The position numbers and the translations under genes were made by a program. Below are positions 15,060 to 17,597 of a DNA stretch of 17,597 nucleotides, one piece after another (the stretch's first letter is position 1; each line of letters opens with the position of its first letter). The notes below the pieces were generated by a model, which saw only the letters and a list, made by a program, of their open reading frames with translations, was not told the origin of the DNA and did no database searches. Source of the stretch: Gordonia westfalica (lineage in GTDB: Bacteria; Actinomycetota; Actinomycetes; Mycobacteriales; Mycobacteriaceae); NCBI RefSeq assembly GCF_900105725.1, contig NZ_FNLM01000003.1:1-17597 (forward strand), given 5' to 3'.

Positions 15060-15410
15060 GACGACTTCACCACCTTCAGAGTTACGACGTAGCAACGCCG
15101 CCGTGAGAGACGAATCTGGTGTAGTCCTTGGGTTGGCCGACAACGTCATAGACAGTTCCGTCGATGACTTCCCTGTCACGTGGTGACACCGGACCGAAAT
15201 CGGGAGGACGATGATTCCCACGTCAACGGAGTCCCGGATGTGCCCCGGAGATCTAGTTCATCGCTTTGTGGGTCGATGAACGTCACGAACTTCCGCGGGT
15301 CCGGTTCGCCCAGGACTCGACATCGTTGCCGTAGTCGTCGGCGCCGGTTCCGTTGAACGGCAGGTGTTCTACGTCGAAGACGGCGGGTATTCCCCTACGT
15401 GCCTGGACAA
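15056..15410 (-). CDS. Head closure-like protein, arm C copy, frameshifted
   Basis: It provides the gtgggaatc sequence missing in arm B and the complete agggagg Shine-Dalgarno. It lost bases near 15250, 15310 and 15399. Confidence 0.65.
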
Positions 15411-15958
15411 TGACTTGCCCTCCCTGCCAGCGAAACGATGCGCCAACTTCAGGTCCGACTCGGACATCTGCAAACCCGAGTTCGGCGCTCGAACCGACCA
15501 TGCAGTGGTCTGCGAGATCGGACCTGCGGAGTCGGTCAGCGACCGGGCTCCGGCCATCACTTCCTCCGGCGTCACAAGAGCGCGGATCACCATTTCGGCG
15601 ACCGCATTCTTCACACGCGGCGGCACTTCTCCGCATGCGAGTATGTGACAGTGAGGAACCGTGAAGAATCACATCCGACGGTCAACCACATCCCATTTCG
15701 GTGTAGTCCACAGAGTTTCCCGCGTCATCGGTCACAGACGTCACCCCTGTGACTGGCAACTGGTCCAGACGGACCCGCCACCATTCACCTTCAACCGCAC
15801 CGTCGACTCGCCGGGGTGAACTGCTGTTGGGATGCGGCACGGAACTGGTCCGATGCCGCATCCAACAGTTGATACACCGACGCGTGCTCAGGTTCGGTCA
15901 GGTCCCTTTGCGCCACGGCGATCACGTCGTCACGAACAGCAAGGGGAGGAAGAGACAC
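15395..15958 (-). CDS. Head-tail adaptor, arm C copy, frameshifted
   Basis: It carries the four-C run after the GTG that connects the start to the body, and the aaatggga run that repairs the centre. It has private losses near 15625, 15697 and 15814. Confidence 0.72.
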
Positions 15959-15963
15959 CTGGA

Positions 15964-16777
15964 TCAGCTACCCGAAGTCATTCCGAACTTGACGACGCCG
16001 TCCGGACGGACAACCTTGCCGCCGTACACGTGCAGGCGCGCAGCCGGTCGGCGAAGCTGTTGTCGGCGCGCAGGCCTCCACCTTATCGAGCTGCGACACG
16101 TAGGCCGCGGCCTCCGGTGGAACGCCACGAAGCCGGGGGTGAGTTGTTGGGCAGGTTGTTCGACGACAGCACACGGAACCCGAGGAGGGAGCCGATGGTG
16201 CCGTTGCGGAGGCCGTTGTTGTCGCCGGACACATCGAAGCTGGTGAGCTTCGAATCCGCGCCGAGGAGCAGACCTTCGAAGTCGGCGTTGCACACGAGAA
16301 CTCGGCCGGAGGCGGGGGCGTTCTTCTTGTTCAGGGCCACACGAGCAGCCTTGACGAGGTCGAATGCCTTGTTCCCGGTGTCCGGAGCGGAGCCCGACAG
16401 GTTGGTGGCTCCGGCGGCGAGCATGGTGGCGATGAACTTGTCCGCGTCATCGACGAGCGCCTTTCCGGCGGCGTCGGTGTACGGGGCCAGGCTGCCCGCA
16501 GACTGGGCGGCGTCGATGTCGTCGACCTTGAAGTCGAAGTTCTTCTCCTGGTCGATCAGGAGGTCGACGCCGGTGTCGGTGATGGCGTCAGCCGACGTGT
16601 GCGGTTGTTGGCCTTGTAGTCCTTGATCGCGGGTGCGACGACACGGGATGTGACGGTGTTGCCTTTGTCGCGACGCCTTCGTACTGGCGGTCGAGCAGAG
16701 CGGCGAACACCTTCTCGGCGTCCCACGCCTGGGTGATGTTCGCCGCCACAGTTCGGGAATGAAATGGTGATGGCCAT
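15964..16777 (-). CDS. Major capsid protein, arm C copy, frameshifted
   Basis: Eleven bases shorter than the corrected gene. It is clean over the central third (LAAGATNLSGSAPDTGNKAF to about NNLPNN) and supplies the C run that arm B lost there (ccccgg). Losses cluster near 16600-16760. Confidence 0.83.
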
Positions 16778-16786
16778 GATGGCTCC

Positions 16787-17365
16787 TTACTTTCGGATGC
16801 CTTGAGTTCGTCGAGCTGGCCTTTGGCGTCAGCGTCGCGAATCTGGGCTGGGGACATGTTCTTCAGGTCTGCCTGAGTGAGCTGCTGCACCTTGTTCGCC
16901 GGCGCCGCATCGGCATTGGCAACCACCGATGCCGGGGCAGCGGGCGGTACGGTCTGCTTGGGTCCGCGGAACGATTGCAGGCGGTCGAGATGGGCGCGCA
17001 TCTCCTCCTCGGTGTCACCGACGAGTAGATCCGCGGGCATCGGTGCCTTCCACGATCTTCTTGGCGAGGTTGTCGCGTTCCCGCTGCTTCGTGTTTGCAG
17101 CGAGGGCAGCTTCGGCCTTTTCGGCCCGCTCCTGCCAGGTCTGCTCGTCGCGTTCCTTCTGCGCCAGCAGTTCGTCGTACTTGCGGGCCTTGTCGGCGTT
17201 CGCCTTCCGGCCCTTCTCGTTCTCGCGAGACAGCGACTTCCACTTGTCGCGTTCAGCGATGAGATCCTCCACACTGAGCGTGGGCTCACTGTCGGTGGTC
17301 TCAACCTCGGCGGTCGGGTCGTCTTGCTGGTCAACCGTTTCGGCGGCAGCAGTTTCCTCGGGCAT
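16787..17365 (-). CDS. Scaffolding protein, arm C copy, frameshifted
   Basis: It lacks two bases near 17039 and one near 16800 relative to the two identical intact copies, so it is a damaged copy of the same gene. Confidence 0.83.
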
Positions 17366-17440
17366 GTTGCTCCTGACGTTTCGTCGGATGGTGCGCCGTT
17401 GCGGCGCTCAAAATCCCCGCACTGGTGTGCGAGGGAAGCT

Positions 17441-17597
17441 CTAGGCGGCTTTGAAGTTCTGGTCCGCATGTGAGGACGGGGCCGATCTCTCCGTGGTCGC
17501 GGACCAGGAGAAGTTTCTGGTAGTCGTGGGCGGCGCGATTGTCGGCGCCGGTAAGTTCCCGCACCTGCTTGTGTGTGTCCTCGAGTAGATCCGGATC
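17441..17597 (-). CDS. MuF-like protein, C-terminal fragment, arm C copy
   Basis: Only the last 50 or so residues are inside the window, which ends within the gene. Two bases are missing near 17465 relative to arm B. Confidence 0.7.
   Translation of the reverse strand, partial: IRIYSRTHTSRCGNLPAPTIAPPTTTRNFSWSATTERSAPSSHADQNFKAA

Larger units (their letters stand above)
10990..17597 (-). repeat. Arm C of the fold-back: reversed copy of tape measure to MuF
   Basis: This arm is the reverse complement of about 4330-10964. Its last 1837 bases repeat arm A positions 1-1846 in the same orientation. It carries more single-base losses than arm B in the capsid, neck and scaffold genes. It is correct, however, at several places where arm B is broken: the chaperone G run, the major tail protein, the endonuclease and the adaptor start region. 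Confidence 0.93.

Noticed and set aside
16588..17469. 293-residue minus-strand frame spanning MuF end, scaffold and capsid start
   Set aside because: It is a chain of wrong frames linked by losses in arm C. The same region in arms A and B encodes intact scaffold.
1..17597. Natural hairpin telomere, head-to-head concatemer or gene amplification
   Set aside because: Both turning points lie inside the portal and tape measure genes instead of at genome ends, and the copies differ by run-length errors typical of sequencing, not by substitutions.
1..17597. CRISPR array, tRNA, integrase or attachment site
   Set aside because: No spaced direct repeats, cloverleaf, recombinase motif or core att-like duplication was seen. 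The only long direct repeat is the A/C arm duplication.

Overview
The window carries part of the late structural module of a tailed phage or prophage. It is probably a siphovirus of a high-GC Actinomycetota host. The support is GC-rich coding sequence, GTG/TTG starts, a lambda G/GT-like tail chaperone frame overlap, and a set of gene families common in actinophages: an SPP1 gp6-like portal, a MuF protein, a scaffold, a P22-coat-like capsid and an endonuclease VII-like zinc protein. No host gene, integrase, tRNA or CRISPR array was found. Host genus cannot be decided from the sequence.

The window is not 17.6 kb of unique DNA. It is one stretch of about 7.85 kb read three times in alternating orientation. 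Arm A (1-3133) is reversed, arm B (3134-10964) is forward, and arm C (about 10990-17597) is reversed. The first fold is an almost spacer-free palindrome centred at 3133/3134, inside the portal gene. The second has a 25-base apex at 10965-10989, inside the tape measure gene. Both folds cut coding sequence, and the copies differ mainly by single-base losses in short C or G runs. I read this as a fold-back or template-complement chimera from amplification or long-read sequencing, with residual indel errors, and not as phage biology. Most arm errors are private, so the copies can be used to correct one another, and I did this for the broken genes.

The real gene order, taken from arm B, is: portal (C-terminal part), MuF minor capsid protein, scaffold, major capsid, head-tail adaptor, head closure, gp10-like neck protein, tail terminator, major tail protein, hairpin terminator and structured leader, tail assembly chaperone G with a -1 frameshift product GT, a lipoprotein on the opposite strand, an endonuclease VII-like protein, a strong terminator, and the N-terminus of the tape measure. 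Portal to adaptor build the head and the portal ring. Adaptor, head closure, neck and tail terminator form the connector. Major tail protein, chaperones and tape measure make a long non-contractile tail.

The accessory cassette (about 9142-10500) between chaperone and tape measure is the most interesting biology here. It holds a reversed lipoprotein whose stop codon overlaps the chaperone stop in a shared CTAG, then a divergent intergenic region, then a 235-residue multi-zinc endonuclease VII-like protein, closed by a terminator. It looks like a moron-type insertion. A 15-base inverted repeat brackets the major tail gene, and interleaved inverted repeats lie in the chaperone leader. Both appear in arms B and C.
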